Notes: generated from the sequence alone by a model not told the origin. 64,000 nt of DNA from JABDJL01 sp963664065 (GCA_963664065.1 OY760942.1:1488001-1552000), one strand, 5' to 3'; shown: positions 52,268-61,690, numbered from the stretch's first letter. Numbers and translations are program-made.

Positions 52268-52624
52268 ATGCTCGCTGAATATTTTCCGGTTCTGGTCTTT
52301 CTCGGAATTTCTACCGTTATCGGTATTGCACTGGTTGTTATCGGTGGATTACTTGGGCCACATAATCCCGACAGCGAGAAACTCTCCCCTTATGAATGCG
52401 GATTCGAGGCTTTCGAAGATTCCCGCATGAAATTCGATGTGCGTTATTACCTGGTCGCCATCCTGTTCATTATTTTTGATCTCGAAATCGCTTTTTTCAT
52501 TCCCTGGGCTGTAGCATTGGATGCACTTGGTATGTATGGGCTGCTGGCAATGATTGTGTTTGTGCTGGAACTTATTATCGGGTTCTTTATTGTGTGGAAA
52601 CGCGGAGCGCTGGAATGGGAATAG
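52268..52624 (+). CDS. nuoA: NADH-quinone oxidoreductase subunit A
   Basis: A 118-residue membrane subunit of complex I with three helices. It has the conserved loop SPYECGFEAFEDSRMKFDVR with its cysteine, and LVAILFIIFDLEIAFFIPWA. The ATG at 52268 begins with the A of the TA flanking the MITE, so everything upstream of the start, including the AGG that could act as ribosome binding site (7 bases before), comes from the element. The stop overlaps nuoB. Confidence 0.95.
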   Translation: MLAEYFPVLVFLGISTVIGIALVVIGGLLGPHNPDSEKLSPYECGFEAFEDSRMKFDVRYYLVAILFIIFDLEIAFFIPWAVALDALGMYGLLAMIVFVLELIIGFFIVWKRGALEWE

Positions 52625-53139
52625 CAGAACTCGGCCAAGTTGACGATATTATGCGTCCGGGTGCGGACGACATCCCGATCCTCAATCGCGGTGCAGTCAC
52701 TACTACACTGGATGCGCTGATTAACTGGGCAAGAACCGGTTCAATGTGGCCGGTCACTTTCGGCCTCGCCTGCTGTGCGGTCGAAATGATGCAGGCTGGC
52801 GCCTCGCGCTATGACCTGGACCGTTTCGGTGTAATTTACCGTGGCAGCCCGCGCCAGTCGGATGTCATGATTGTGGCTGGCACACTGGTCAACAAAATGG
52901 CGCCGGCGCTGCGAAAAGTTTACGACCAGATGGCTGACCCCAAATGGGTAATTTCCATGGGCTCTTGTGCCAATGGTGGCGGTTACTATCATTATTCATA
53001 TGCTGTCACCCGCGGTTGTGACCGTATCATTCCGGTTGATATCTACGTGCCGGGATGCCCGCCTACCGCAGAAGCACTGATTTACGGAATTCTTCAGCTT
53101 CAGAAGAAGATCTGCCGCACCAACACCATCGCCAGGTAA
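52615..53139 (+). CDS. nuoB: NADH-quinone oxidoreductase subunit B
   Basis: A 174-residue subunit holding the N2 [4Fe-4S] cluster next to the quinone site. Cluster ligands appear in FGLACCAVEMM, SMGSCANGGGYY and YVPGCPPTAEAL. ATG 52615 overlaps the nuoA stop (coupling). Length is normal for NuoB. nuoC starts 7 bases after the stop. Confidence 0.96.
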   Translation: MGIAELGQVDDIMRPGADDIPILNRGAVTTTLDALINWARTGSMWPVTFGLACCAVEMMQAGASRYDLDRFGVIYRGSPRQSDVMIVAGTLVNKMAPALRKVYDQMADPKWVISMGSCANGGGYYHYSYAVTRGCDRIIPVDIYVPGCPPTAEALIYGILQLQKKICRTNTIAR

Positions 53140-53146
53140 TTAAATC

Positions 53147-53890
53147 ATGCCCGGCACTTCGCTTTCTTCAGAACTCAAGGCCAAATTCGGCAAGCAGTTG
53201 ACAATTAGCGGTTCCGCAAAGAAAGTGCTGACGGCAGAAGTCCACGTTGATCGTTGGCTGGAAGTGGCCAGGACCCTCAGGGACGACCCGGTTTTTTCAT
53301 TTGAGCAACTCACCGATCTTTGCGGAGTTGACTACTTGAGTTATGGACAGTCTGAATGGGAAACCACCGATGCCACTTTTGAAGGATATAGCCGGGGGGT
53401 AGAAGGGCTGGGTCCGGGGCGCTTTAAGTGGAAAGACCTGCCCGAATCAAGTGACATAGAACAGAGATTTGCCGTTGTGATTCACCTGATATCCATCAGG
53501 CACAACCGGCGTTTACGCTTACGAACTTTCGCGGGTGATGAGGGCTTTCCCCTGGTCCCGTCATTGGTGGATATCTGGAACTCGGCCAACTGGTATGAGC
53601 GTGAAGCATTTGACCTGGTAGGCATTGTATTTGAAGGACATCCGGATCTGAGGCGAATTCTGACAGACTACGGATTCACCGGCCATCCGTTCCGCAAGGA
53701 TTTTCCATTAATCGGTAATGTGACGGTTCGTTATGACGAAGAAAAGGCACGCGTGATTTACGAACCGGTGGAAATCGAGCCCAGGGTACTGGTACCCCGC
53801 GTGATCCGGGAGGATTCACGATACAAGACCGACGACATCGATCTTGCTGCAGACGAAGCAGCTGAACAGGATGCGGCAGGGTTGGATTGA
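53147..53890 (+). CDS. nuoC: NADH-quinone oxidoreductase subunit C
   Basis: A 247-residue peripheral-arm subunit (30 kDa type). The signature is EREAFDLVGIVFEGHPDLRR followed by LTDYGFTGHPFRKDFPL. nuoC and nuoD are separate genes here, unlike the fused nuoCD of E. coli. An acidic tail (DDIDLAADEAAEQDAAGLD) closes the protein. nuoD starts 2 bases downstream. Confidence 0.95.
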   Translation: MPGTSLSSELKAKFGKQLTISGSAKKVLTAEVHVDRWLEVARTLRDDPVFSFEQLTDLCGVDYLSYGQSEWETTDATFEGYSRGVEGLGPGRFKWKDLPESSDIEQRFAVVIHLISIRHNRRLRLRTFAGDEGFPLVPSLVDIWNSANWYEREAFDLVGIVFEGHPDLRRILTDYGFTGHPFRKDFPLIGNVTVRYDEEKARVIYEPVEIEPRVLVPRVIREDSRYKTDDIDLAADEAAEQDAAGLD

Positions 53891-53892
53891 GC

Positions 53893-55146
53893 ATGGCTGA
53901 AATTCGTAATTACACGATGAATTTCGGGCCGCAACACCCCGCAGCGCACGGTGTATTGCGCCTGGTATTGGAACTGGACGGTGAGACCGTGGTACGGGCC
54001 GACCCGCACATCGGTCTTCTGCACCGGGCGACTGAAAAGCTTGCCGAGAGCAAACCATATAACCAGACCATCGGCTACATGGACCGTCTCGATTACGTTT
54101 CCATGATGTGTAACGAGCATGCATATGTTCGCGCGATTGAACAATTGCTGGGTATTGATCCGCCACCGCGGGCACAGTACATCCGGACCATGTTTGACGA
54201 GATCACGAGAATTGGAAACCACATGCTTTGGATCGGGTCCAGTGGGCTGGATCTTGGTGCAATGACGCTGTTCCTGTACGCATTTCGCGAACGGGAAATG
54301 ACCATGGATATGTACGAAGCGGTATCGGGCGCGCGCATGCACGCTACCTACTATCGTCCTGGCGGGGTTTATCGTGATCTTCCGGATCAGATGCCGCGTC
54401 ACCAGGAATCTCCGTGGACGAAAGGCAAAGACCTGAAACGTAAAAACGAATGGCGTGAGGGCACTCTGCTAGACTTTATCGAGGCATTCGCGCGTGACTT
54501 CCCGTCCAAGGTGGATGAATATGAAACCCTGCTTACCGACAACCGGATATGGAAACAACGCACGGTAAACATCGGCGTTGTTTCCCCGGAACGGGCGTTG
54601 CAGCTTGGTTTTACCGGCCCCATGTTACGTGGTTCCGGGATTGAATGGGACCTGCGCAAGAAACAGCCCTACGCCATGTATCACGAGATGGATTTTGATA
54701 TCCCGGTTGGCGTTAACGGTGACTGTTATGACCGCTACCTGGTGCGCATAGAGGAAATGCGCCAATCGGCCAGCATCATCCTGCAATGCGTGGATTGGCT
54801 GCGGGCTAACCCGGGCCACGTAATGCTCAAGAACTTCAAGGTTATTCCGCCTACCCGAGAAGAGATGAAGGATGACATGGAAGCGCTGATTCATCACTTC
54901 AAGCTGTTTACCGAAGGATATTGCGTGCCCAGGGGCGAAACCTACGCGGCGGTGGAAGCGCCAAAAGGCGAATTTGGCTGCTACCTGGTTTCAGATGGTG
55001 CCAACAAGCCGTTCCGGGCGCATTTCCGTGCGCCGGGTTTCGCGCACCTTTCCGCGATGGACGAAATGGTCAAGGGTCATATGCTGGCAGACGTGGTTGC
55101 GGTGATAGGAACGCAGGATATCGTGTTTGGCGAGATTGATCGCTGA
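53893..55146 (+). CDS. nuoD: NADH-quinone oxidoreductase subunit D
   Basis: A 417-residue 49-kDa-type subunit that forms the quinone cavity with NuoB. It has FGPQHPAAHGVLRL, HIGLLHRATEKLAE, and the conserved end KGHMLADVVAVIGTQDIVFG. In most homologs the third motif reads HRGTEKL; here HRATEKL has alanine for glycine, a mild oddity. ATG 53893 is used; TTG 53887 is in frame. The stop overlaps nuoE by one base. Confidence 0.96.
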   Translation: MAEIRNYTMNFGPQHPAAHGVLRLVLELDGETVVRADPHIGLLHRATEKLAESKPYNQTIGYMDRLDYVSMMCNEHAYVRAIEQLLGIDPPPRAQYIRTMFDEITRIGNHMLWIGSSGLDLGAMTLFLYAFREREMTMDMYEAVSGARMHATYYRPGGVYRDLPDQMPRHQESPWTKGKDLKRKNEWREGTLLDFIEAFARDFPSKVDEYETLLTDNRIWKQRTVNIGVVSPERALQLGFTGPMLRGSGIEWDLRKKQPYAMYHEMDFDIPVGVNGDCYDRYLVRIEEMRQSASIILQCVDWLRANPGHVMLKNFKVIPPTREEMKDDMEALIHHFKLFTEGYCVPRGETYAAVEAPKGEFGCYLVSDGANKPFRAHFRAPGFAHLSAMDEMVKGHMLADVVAVIGTQDIVFGEIDR

Positions 55147-55661
55147 TGAGCGCGATGGCAAAAAAAGAAATAGCCAGGTCAAGCGCGTTGAGCGCAGCAA
55201 CCTGCAAGACGATTGATGCCTGGGTGGCAAAGTTTCCTGAAGGAAAACAAAGGTCTGCGGTAATTCAGTCACTGAGTGCAGCCCAGGATCAAAATGGCGG
55301 GTGGTTGAGTCCTGAACTGGTTGAGGCGGTTGCCGTATATCTCGAATTGCCACCGGTATGGGCATATGAAGTGGCGAGTTTTTACTCCATGTTCGACAAC
55401 AGCCCAACCGGAAAACACAAGCTTAACGTATGCACCAACATTTCCTGCTGGCTGAATGGCGCTGAGGAAATAGTGCGCCAGCTTGAAAACAAACTGGGGG
55501 TTTCCATGGGTGAAACCACCGCGGACGGTCGAATTACGCTGGTTGTCGAGGAAGAATGCCTGGCGGCTTGTTGCGGCGCGCCGATGATGGTCGTTGACGG
55601 GCATTACCACGAAAACCTGGACGCCGACAAAGTCGACGAAATTTTGGACGGTTTGGAGTGA
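55146..55661 (+). CDS. nuoE: NADH-quinone oxidoreductase subunit E
   Basis: A 171-residue 24-kDa-type subunit with a thioredoxin-like fold binding the N1a [2Fe-2S] cluster. The four cysteines are in VCTNISCW and EECLAACCGAPM. The upstream helical part (YLELPPVWAYEVASFYSMFD) is conserved. The start overlaps the nuoD stop (TGATGAG), but its end is separated from nuoF by an unusual 161-base spacer. Confidence 0.95.
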   Translation: MSAMAKKEIARSSALSAATCKTIDAWVAKFPEGKQRSAVIQSLSAAQDQNGGWLSPELVEAVAVYLELPPVWAYEVASFYSMFDNSPTGKHKLNVCTNISCWLNGAEEIVRQLENKLGVSMGETTADGRITLVVEEECLAACCGAPMMVVDGHYHENLDADKVDEILDGLE

Positions 55662-55681
55662 CATGAACAAGTTCATGTCAC
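55658..55681. promoter_or_regulatory. Perfect hairpin at the nuoE stop, within a 161-bp nuoE-nuoF spacer
   Basis: GTGACATGAAC and GTTCATGTCAC form an 11-bp perfect inverted repeat with a 2-base spacer, covering the nuoE stop. No T-run follows. A second hairpin TGGCACA-TCCC-TGTGCCA lies at 55787-55804, just before the nuoF ribosome binding site. The spacer has no gene of its own. The hairpins may protect or pause the transcript, or be ends of a small repeat. Confidence 0.5.
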
Positions 55682-55822
55682 CATTCATGAGCGAAATTGA
55701 GCGTCCTGCCCAATTCGCATTTCGCTACGCAAAAGCGTGGTTTTGCTTCGCTCGCGCTTCACTCGGGCCAAGCCCTCGTTGCGCGTTGGCACATCCCTGT
55801 GCCAGGGCCATGGGAGGCCATC

Positions 55823-57118
55823 ATGTCTGACCATCAAGTCGTATTCGCAACCCTCGGTAATGAAGAGCCATGGAGCCTGGAAAATTACCTGGCCATCGAT
55901 GGCTACAAGGCTTGGCGCAAAATTCTCGAAGAAAAGACACCGCGAGAGGAGATTATTGAGATCGTCAAGGCTTCTGCTTTACGGGGTCGCGGGGGCGCCG
56001 GATTCCTGACCGGATTGAAGTGGAGCTTTATGCCTCGTTCCGCACCGGTACAGAAATACATATTGTGCAATTCCGACGAGTCAGAGCCCGGTACCTGTCA
56101 TGACCGGGACATTCTGCGATTCAACCCGCATTCGGTGATAGAAGGAATTGCCATTGCCGGATACGCCATGGGTGCAACCGTGGGTTACAACTACCTGCGA
56201 GGTGAGTTTCATCACGAGCCTTATGAGCGAATTGAACAGGCCCTGAATGAAGCACGTGAACTCGGGTTGCTGGGAGAAGACATTTTGGGTTCCGGCGTGG
56301 ATATGCAAATCCACACGATTTTGGGCGCTGGAGCCTACATTTGCGGTGAAGAAACCGCCCTGATGGAGTCGCTGGAAGGAAAGATAGGCCAACCACGCTA
56401 CAAGCCACCGTTCCCGGCCAATTTCGGCCTCTACGGCAAGCCGAGCACGATCAACAACACGGAAACACTGGCTTCGGTTCCACACATCATGCGCAATGGT
56501 GCCGAGTGGTTCCTGAACATTGGCAAACCCAATAATGGCGGCCCCAAGGTATTTTCGGTTTCAGGGCACGTGAACAAGCCGGGGAATTTCGAAATTCCGC
56601 TGGGTACACCATTTTCAGAATTGCTGGAAATGGCCGGTGGTTTGCGCAACGGCAACAAACTGAAAGGCGTGATTCCTGGCGGTTCGTCCATGCCGGTATT
56701 ACCAGCTGATGTGATGATGGATATGACCATGGATTATGACGCCCTGGGCAAGGCCGGTTCCGGCCTCGGCTCCGGCGCCGTGATCGTAATGGATGATACT
56801 GCCTGCATGGTGCGCGCCTGCACCCGGATTGCACGTTTCTACCACATGGAGTCCTGTGGTCAGTGCACACCCTGCAGAGAAGGAACCGGCTGGATGCATC
56901 GCGTTTTGCAGCGAATCGTTGATGGCAAAGGTCGTAGCGAAGACCTGGAATTGCTGCGCTCTGCAGCAGGCCAGATCGAGGGCCATACGATTTGTGCCTT
57001 CGGCGAGGCAGCAGCCTGGCCGGTACAGGGCATGCTGCGTCATTACCGGGACGAATTTGAATACTACATCGCGCATGGCTGTTCCGTTGTTGACGAAAAA
57101 ACGGGGCAGGCAGCATGA
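55823..57118 (+). CDS. nuoF: NADH-quinone oxidoreductase subunit F
   Basis: A 431-residue NADH-oxidising subunit carrying FMN and the N3 [4Fe-4S] cluster. The NADH/FMN sites are LRGRGGAGFLTGLKWSFMP and AGAYICGEETALMESLEG; cluster ligands are SCGQCTPCREG and the later HTICAFGEAA. ATG 55823 follows GGGAGG at 55812, fixing the start despite the frame being open further upstream through the spacer. It overlaps nuoG by 4 bases. Confidence 0.96.
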   Translation: MSDHQVVFATLGNEEPWSLENYLAIDGYKAWRKILEEKTPREEIIEIVKASALRGRGGAGFLTGLKWSFMPRSAPVQKYILCNSDESEPGTCHDRDILRFNPHSVIEGIAIAGYAMGATVGYNYLRGEFHHEPYERIEQALNEARELGLLGEDILGSGVDMQIHTILGAGAYICGEETALMESLEGKIGQPRYKPPFPANFGLYGKPSTINNTETLASVPHIMRNGAEWFLNIGKPNNGGPKVFSVSGHVNKPGNFEIPLGTPFSELLEMAGGLRNGNKLKGVIPGGSSMPVLPADVMMDMTMDYDALGKAGSGLGSGAVIVMDDTACMVRACTRIARFYHMESCGQCTPCREGTGWMHRVLQRIVDGKGRSEDLELLRSAAGQIEGHTICAFGEAAAWPVQGMLRHYRDEFEYYIAHGCSVVDEKTGQAA

Positions 57119-59529
57119 GCGCAAGCACCAACCAGGCGGTAAAAGACCAGGCTGTACAGATGGTTAATATCGAAGTTGATGGTGTCGAGATGGAAGCGCC
57201 GAAGAACTCCATGATCATCGAGGCAACGGATCGAGCCGGGATTGATGTACCTCGATTCTGTTACCACCGCAAATTGAGCATAGCAGCCAATTGCCGCATG
57301 TGCCTGGTCGATGTGGAGAAAGCGCCCAAGCCACTGCCGGCGTGTGCAACCCCGGTGATGGAAGGTATGAAGATTTACACACGGTCCCGCAGGGCAGTGG
57401 ATGCCCAGCACGGCGTGATGGAATTTTTGCTGATTAACCATCCCCTGGACTGTCCGATTTGTGATCAGGGCGGTGAATGTGAGTTGCAGGACCTGGCAAT
57501 GGGTTATGGCCGATCAGTTTCGCGATTTGCCGAACGAAAAAGGGTGGTCAAGGACAAGAATGCCGGTCCCCTGATACAAACTGACATGACGCGATGCATT
57601 CACTGCACCCGTTGTGTCCGGTTCCTTGAGGAAATCGCCGGAACCAGTGAATTGGGCAGCATTGGCCGTGCTGACAATCTTGAGATCGGAACCTGTATTG
57701 AACGCAGCATTGATTCTGAGCTATCGGGAAACATCATTGATGTCTGCCCAGTAGGTGCGCTGACGAACAAGCCGTTCCGGTATACCGCGCGTGCCTGGGA
57801 ACTGGAGGCTCAAGCCTCGATTGCCGGTCATGACGGGGTGGGCTCAAGCCTCTACTACCATAACCGTTGTGGCAAAATACTCCGCGCTGTGCCCGCTGAA
57901 AACGAGCAGCTTAACGAAACCTGGTTGTCTGACCGGGATCGTTACAGCCACTTTGGTCTCTATTCCAATGACCGTGTACTTGAGCCCAGGGTCAAGGAAA
58001 ACCGTGAGTGGCGAACCGTGTCCTGGGAAGAGGGCATCAGCACTGCTGCTGAGGCCCTGAAAGGCATTGCAGAAGAGTACGGTGCCTCGGCTCTGGGTGT
58101 ACTGATGTCACCCGGTGCATTGACCGAGGAATTTTTCCTTGCCCAGCGGCTGGCGCGCAATCTGGGCTGTCATAATATTGATCATCGACTGCGGGAGCAG
58201 GATTTTAGCGACGACAAGGTGCTGGCAACAACGCCGTATTTCGAAGCGAACCCTGCTGATATTGAGCAGGCTGATGCCATATTACTGATCGGCAGTAATA
58301 TCCGTCACGAAGCGCCCATCCTGGGACACCGGGTTCGCAAGGCCTGGAAAGCCGGCGCCTCAATCTCGGCGATCAACCCGCTGGATTGGACGTTTCACTT
58401 TGCATTGAAACATAAGACCATCGTCGCGCCACAAGGGCTTGTGCGGGCATTGTCTGCAGTCGCACTTGAGGTCGCTGACAAAACGGGTAGCAATCTGCCC
58501 ACAGGCCTGAAAGGCCTGGCGCTTGGTGAAGAAGCAACCGATGCTCAGCGCGAAATGGCCCTCATGCTTGTGGGCAGTGAACGCGGTATCGTATTTCTCG
58601 GCCAGTTGGCCATGAGTCACCCGCAAGCAAGCAGCCTGCGCCAGCTGGCCAAGTGGATATCAACGGCCGCCGGTTGCCGGATAAACCTGCTGCCACACGG
58701 CGGAAATCCTGTAGGCGCCTGGCGTGCCGGGGCAGTTCCGCACCGGGGACCGGGCGGCAAAGCTGAAGAACCGGGCATGAACGTACGCGAAATGCTTGAA
58801 AGCCCGCGTATGGGCTATCTGCTATGGGGCTTTGAACCCGATTTTGATGTTTCAAACCCGGCACTGACAGAACTGGCCCTTTCATCTGCCGACAAAGTTT
58901 TGGCCATCGCCTCATTCGCAACCGGCCATCTCGCTGATTTAGCTGATGTCATTTTACCGTTGGCGCCTTTGGCCGAATCAGAAGGAATGATGTACAGACT
59001 GGATGGCGGGTCAGCGCAGCTGCGGCCGGCCGGACGGATTTCCGGACAGTGTAAGCCGGGATGGAAAATTCTAAGGCGGCTCGGTGAAGAGTTGGGTCTG
59101 GAGGGTTTTGGCCAGGTTAGTCTGCTCGAATTACAAACCGAAATGGAAGCCGGACTGTCGGGTGAAGCGGCTACCGGCGATGCGCCCGAGCTGGCAGCTG
59201 AATCCTCGGCCAAAGGGCTATACAGGGTCGGTGAAATTCCCATGTATGGTATCGATCCTCTATGCAGGCGATCCGACGCTCTGCAGCAAACCGTTCATGC
59301 ACAAAGCGGCTTCGTAGGGCTCAATCCGGCCGATGCTGCGGCGCTGAAGCTGAAAGACGGCACTAGCGCTTGCGTTGACCAGGGTGGAGAAAAAGTCGAA
59401 CTGACGGTACGCATTAGTGGAGATGTCCCAGAAGATGCGGCATGGGTGCGCAGCGCCACCTGTGCTACCCGTACACTGGGCGACAGTTTCGGGCCGGTAA
59501 CAGTCAAAGCGGCCGGAGAAAAGTCCTGA
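57115..59529 (+). CDS. nuoG: NADH-quinone oxidoreductase subunit G
   Basis: An 804-residue iron-sulfur subunit with an N-terminal [2Fe-2S] domain (PRFCYHRKLSIAANCRMCLV), the His-Cys [4Fe-4S] site HPLDCPICDQGGECELQD, and the ferredoxin-like CIHCTRCVRFLEEIAG with a following DVCPVGALTNKPF. The rest is the degenerate molybdopterin oxidoreductase domain usual in NuoG. It contains no extra cluster motif in that domain that I could recognise. nuoH overlaps its stop. Confidence 0.95.
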   Translation: MSASTNQAVKDQAVQMVNIEVDGVEMEAPKNSMIIEATDRAGIDVPRFCYHRKLSIAANCRMCLVDVEKAPKPLPACATPVMEGMKIYTRSRRAVDAQHGVMEFLLINHPLDCPICDQGGECELQDLAMGYGRSVSRFAERKRVVKDKNAGPLIQTDMTRCIHCTRCVRFLEEIAGTSELGSIGRADNLEIGTCIERSIDSELSGNIIDVCPVGALTNKPFRYTARAWELEAQASIAGHDGVGSSLYYHNRCGKILRAVPAENEQLNETWLSDRDRYSHFGLYSNDRVLEPRVKENREWRTVSWEEGISTAAEALKGIAEEYGASALGVLMSPGALTEEFFLAQRLARNLGCHNIDHRLREQDFSDDKVLATTPYFEANPADIEQADAILLIGSNIRHEAPILGHRVRKAWKAGASISAINPLDWTFHFALKHKTIVAPQGLVRALSAVALEVADKTGSNLPTGLKGLALGEEATDAQREMALMLVGSERGIVFLGQLAMSHPQASSLRQLAKWISTAAGCRINLLPHGGNPVGAWRAGAVPHRGPGGKAEEPGMNVREMLESPRMGYLLWGFEPDFDVSNPALTELALSSADKVLAIASFATGHLADLADVILPLAPLAESEGMMYRLDGGSAQLRPAGRISGQCKPGWKILRRLGEELGLEGFGQVSLLELQTEMEAGLSGEAATGDAPELAAESSAKGLYRVGEIPMYGIDPLCRRSDALQQTVHAQSGFVGLNPADAAALKLKDGTSACVDQGGEKVELTVRISGDVPEDAAWVRSATCATRTLGDSFGPVTVKAAGEKS

Positions 59530-60554
59530 TGCTTGAGCTGTTTCTGCAATTGGCCTGGATTGTTACCAAGATACTTATCATCGTTGTATCGTTGATACTT
59601 TCGGTGGCCTATTTCACTTATGCCGAGCGGAAAGTCATTGGTTATATGCAGGTGCGCATGGGCCCCAACCGGGTAGGACCATGGGGTTTGTTCCAGCCTT
59701 TTGCTGACGTGTTCAAGCTGCTTCTGAAAGAAATTATCCTGCCCGATAACTCCAACAAATTCCTCTTTGTACTGGCGCCGGTAATGGCGATTGCACCGGC
59801 GTTTGCCGCCTGGGCTGTGGTTCCTTTCAATGATTTCCTGGTACTGGCAAATATCGATGCCGGCTTGCTCTATATCCTGGCGATCACTTCACTTGGCGTT
59901 TACGGAGTCATCATCGCCGGTTGGGCCTCCAATTCGAAGTACGCATTCCTCGGCGCCATGCGCTCGGCTGCGCAGATAGTTTCCTATGAAATTGCAATGG
60001 GGTTTTCGCTGGTCGGTGTATTGATCATGGCCGGAACATTGAACCTACGAGAAATTGTCCTGGCGCAACAAGGCGGAATATTCGACTGGTTCTGGTTGCC
60101 GTTGCTACCCTTGTTTGTGATTTATTTTATCTCGGGTTTGGCTGAAACAAACCGTGCGCCGTTCGACGTGGCGGAGGGTGAATCAGAAATTGTTGCCGGT
60201 TTCCATGTTGAGTATTCCGGGGCGGCATTCGCAGTATTTTTCCTTGCCGAATACGCCAACATGATCCTGATTTCATGCCTGGCGGCGATTTTGTTTGTTG
60301 GAGGCTGGCTGTCGCCATTTGCCGGGGTACCGGTGCTTGGAGATACCTTCCTGGGGCAGGGCAGCATGATCTGGTTCCTTTCCAAGTCGGTGTTTTTCAT
60401 GTTCATGTTCCTGTGGTTTCGGGCGACTTTCCCCCGTTTTCGCTATGACCAGATAATGCGATTGGGCTGGAAGGTATTCGTGCCGATTACGATCTTTTGG
60501 GTGCTTGTAGCTGCCTTGATGGTCGTGCTGGGCATCGTTGTGAGAGGAGAGTAG
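59529..60554 (+). CDS. nuoH: NADH-quinone oxidoreductase subunit H
   Basis: A 341-residue membrane subunit connecting the quinone site to the proton-pumping arm. Conserved loops are AERKVIGYMQVRMGPNRVGP, FAWAVVPF-like VVPFNDFLVLANIDAGLLYI and the acidic ETNRAPFDVAEGESEIVAGF. It starts in an ATGA-type overlap with nuoG and ends TAG inside a copy of a MITE end (60553-60567). Confidence 0.96.
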   Translation: MLELFLQLAWIVTKILIIVVSLILSVAYFTYAERKVIGYMQVRMGPNRVGPWGLFQPFADVFKLLLKEIILPDNSNKFLFVLAPVMAIAPAFAAWAVVPFNDFLVLANIDAGLLYILAITSLGVYGVIIAGWASNSKYAFLGAMRSAAQIVSYEIAMGFSLVGVLIMAGTLNLREIVLAQQGGIFDWFWLPLLPLFVIYFISGLAETNRAPFDVAEGESEIVAGFHVEYSGAAFAVFFLAEYANMILISCLAAILFVGGWLSPFAGVPVLGDTFLGQGSMIWFLSKSVFFMFMFLWFRATFPRFRYDQIMRLGWKVFVPITIFWVLVAALMVVLGIVVRGE

Positions 60555-60567
60555 GGCCTGTGAACAC
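60553..60567 (+). repeat. Solo MITE end at the nuoH-nuoI junction
   Basis: AGGGCCTGTGAACAC differs from the left end of the 271-bp MITE at one base (GTGAAC versus GTTAAC). It forms the last bases of nuoH and the first codons of nuoI. Its exact inverted copy is at 61691-61705, after nuoJ. Confidence 0.75.
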
Positions 60568-61048
60568 AGTGATCCGATATTTCAAAAGTCTGATGCTGAT
60601 CGAGTTGTTTCGTGGATTGAGCGTGACTTTGAAATATTTCTTCAAGCCTAAATTCACCATCAGGTATCCGGAGGAGAAGACACCCAAATCCAACCGGTTC
60701 AGGGGTCTGCATGCACTAAGGCGTTATCCCAACGGTGAAGAGCGGTGCATTGCGTGCAAACTTTGTGAAGCAGTTTGCCCGGCCCTGGCCATTACCATCG
60801 AATCGACCCAGCGCGAGGACGGCACGCGCCGAACTACGCGCTACGACATTGATTTATTCAAGTGCATTTATTGCGGGTTCTGCGAAGAATCCTGTCCGGT
60901 CGATTCCATCGTTGAAACCGGTTTCCTGGAATATCACATGGAAGAACGCGGCGAAAACATCATGACCAAAGAACAATTACTGGCCGTCGGTGACCGATTC
61001 GAAGCGGAAATTGCTGCTGCCCGTGAACAGGACGCTGCGTACCGTTGA
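60560..61048 (+). CDS. nuoI: NADH-quinone oxidoreductase subunit I
   Basis: A 162-residue subunit with the N6a and N6b [4Fe-4S] clusters: CIACKLCEAVCPALAI and CIYCGFCEESCPVDSI. The N-terminus VIRYFKSLMLIELFRGLSVT matches the family. The start is GTG 60560, inside the repeat, with GAGGAG of nuoH nine bases upstream; GTG 60569 is an alternative. nuoJ starts 4 bases after the stop. Confidence 0.94.
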   Translation: MNTVIRYFKSLMLIELFRGLSVTLKYFFKPKFTIRYPEEKTPKSNRFRGLHALRRYPNGEERCIACKLCEAVCPALAITIESTQREDGTRRTTRYDIDLFKCIYCGFCEESCPVDSIVETGFLEYHMEERGENIMTKEQLLAVGDRFEAEIAAAREQDAAYR

Positions 61049-61052
61049 AGGG

Positions 61053-61685
61053 ATGATGGACTTACCAATTCAAGAAATCGTCTTTTACCTGTTTTCGTTG
61101 GTCATGATTGCGGCGGCGACTGGTGTGATTACCGTTAGAAATCCAGTATATGCGGCCTTGTTCCTGGTGTTGACTTTTTTCAGCGCGGCAGCGATCTGGA
61201 TCCTGCTGGAAGCAGAATTCCTGGCCATAGTGCTGATCGTGGTTTACGTCGGCGCGGTGATGGTGTTGTTCCTGTTTGTTGTGATGATGCTCGACATCAA
61301 TCTTGCACCTCTCAAGGAAGGGTTTATCGGTTACCTGCCAGTGGGGATATTGGTTGCCGTTGCCATGGGCGCTGAATTACTGACCGTGATCTGGGCCAAG
61401 GACCGGTTTGGTGAGGGCAGTTTTCCGGATCCGGTGGCCCATGCGGAGGGATACAGCAACACGGCTGCCATCGGCGAGCGCCTGTATACCCAGTTCCTGC
61501 TGCCTTTTGAGGTTGCCGGCATTATTTTACTGGTGGCGATCGTGGCTGCGGTCGCACTGACGCTGCGTAAAAGGCCGGACGTCAAAACACAAATTCCAGC
61601 ACAGCAGGTTCGAGTGAAAAGGGATGAACGCGTGCGGCTGGTGAGCATGGAATCTGAGTCGCCTGATAGTGGACGGGGGGATTAG
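61053..61685 (+). CDS. nuoJ: NADH-quinone oxidoreductase subunit J
   Basis: A 210-residue membrane subunit with five helices, including the pi-bulge helix region ILLEAEFLAIVLIVVYVGAV and VMVLFLFVVMMLDIN. ATGs at 61053 and 61056 are both possible, after TGAAGGG. The hydrophilic tail (QVRVKRDERVRLVSMESESP) is of normal type. The stop TAG lies 5 bases before an inverted MITE end. Confidence 0.94.
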   Translation: MMDLPIQEIVFYLFSLVMIAAATGVITVRNPVYAALFLVLTFFSAAAIWILLEAEFLAIVLIVVYVGAVMVLFLFVVMMLDINLAPLKEGFIGYLPVGILVAVAMGAELLTVIWAKDRFGEGSFPDPVAHAEGYSNTAAIGERLYTQFLLPFEVAGIILLVAIVAAVALTLRKRPDVKTQIPAQQVRVKRDERVRLVSMESESPDSGRGD

Positions 61686-61690
61686 GGCAA

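Noticed and set aside
56487..57218. 243-codon antisense frame in nuoF
   Set aside because: It is a shadow of nuoF codon usage; similar long antisense frames occur in pit, yhdP and ppk.
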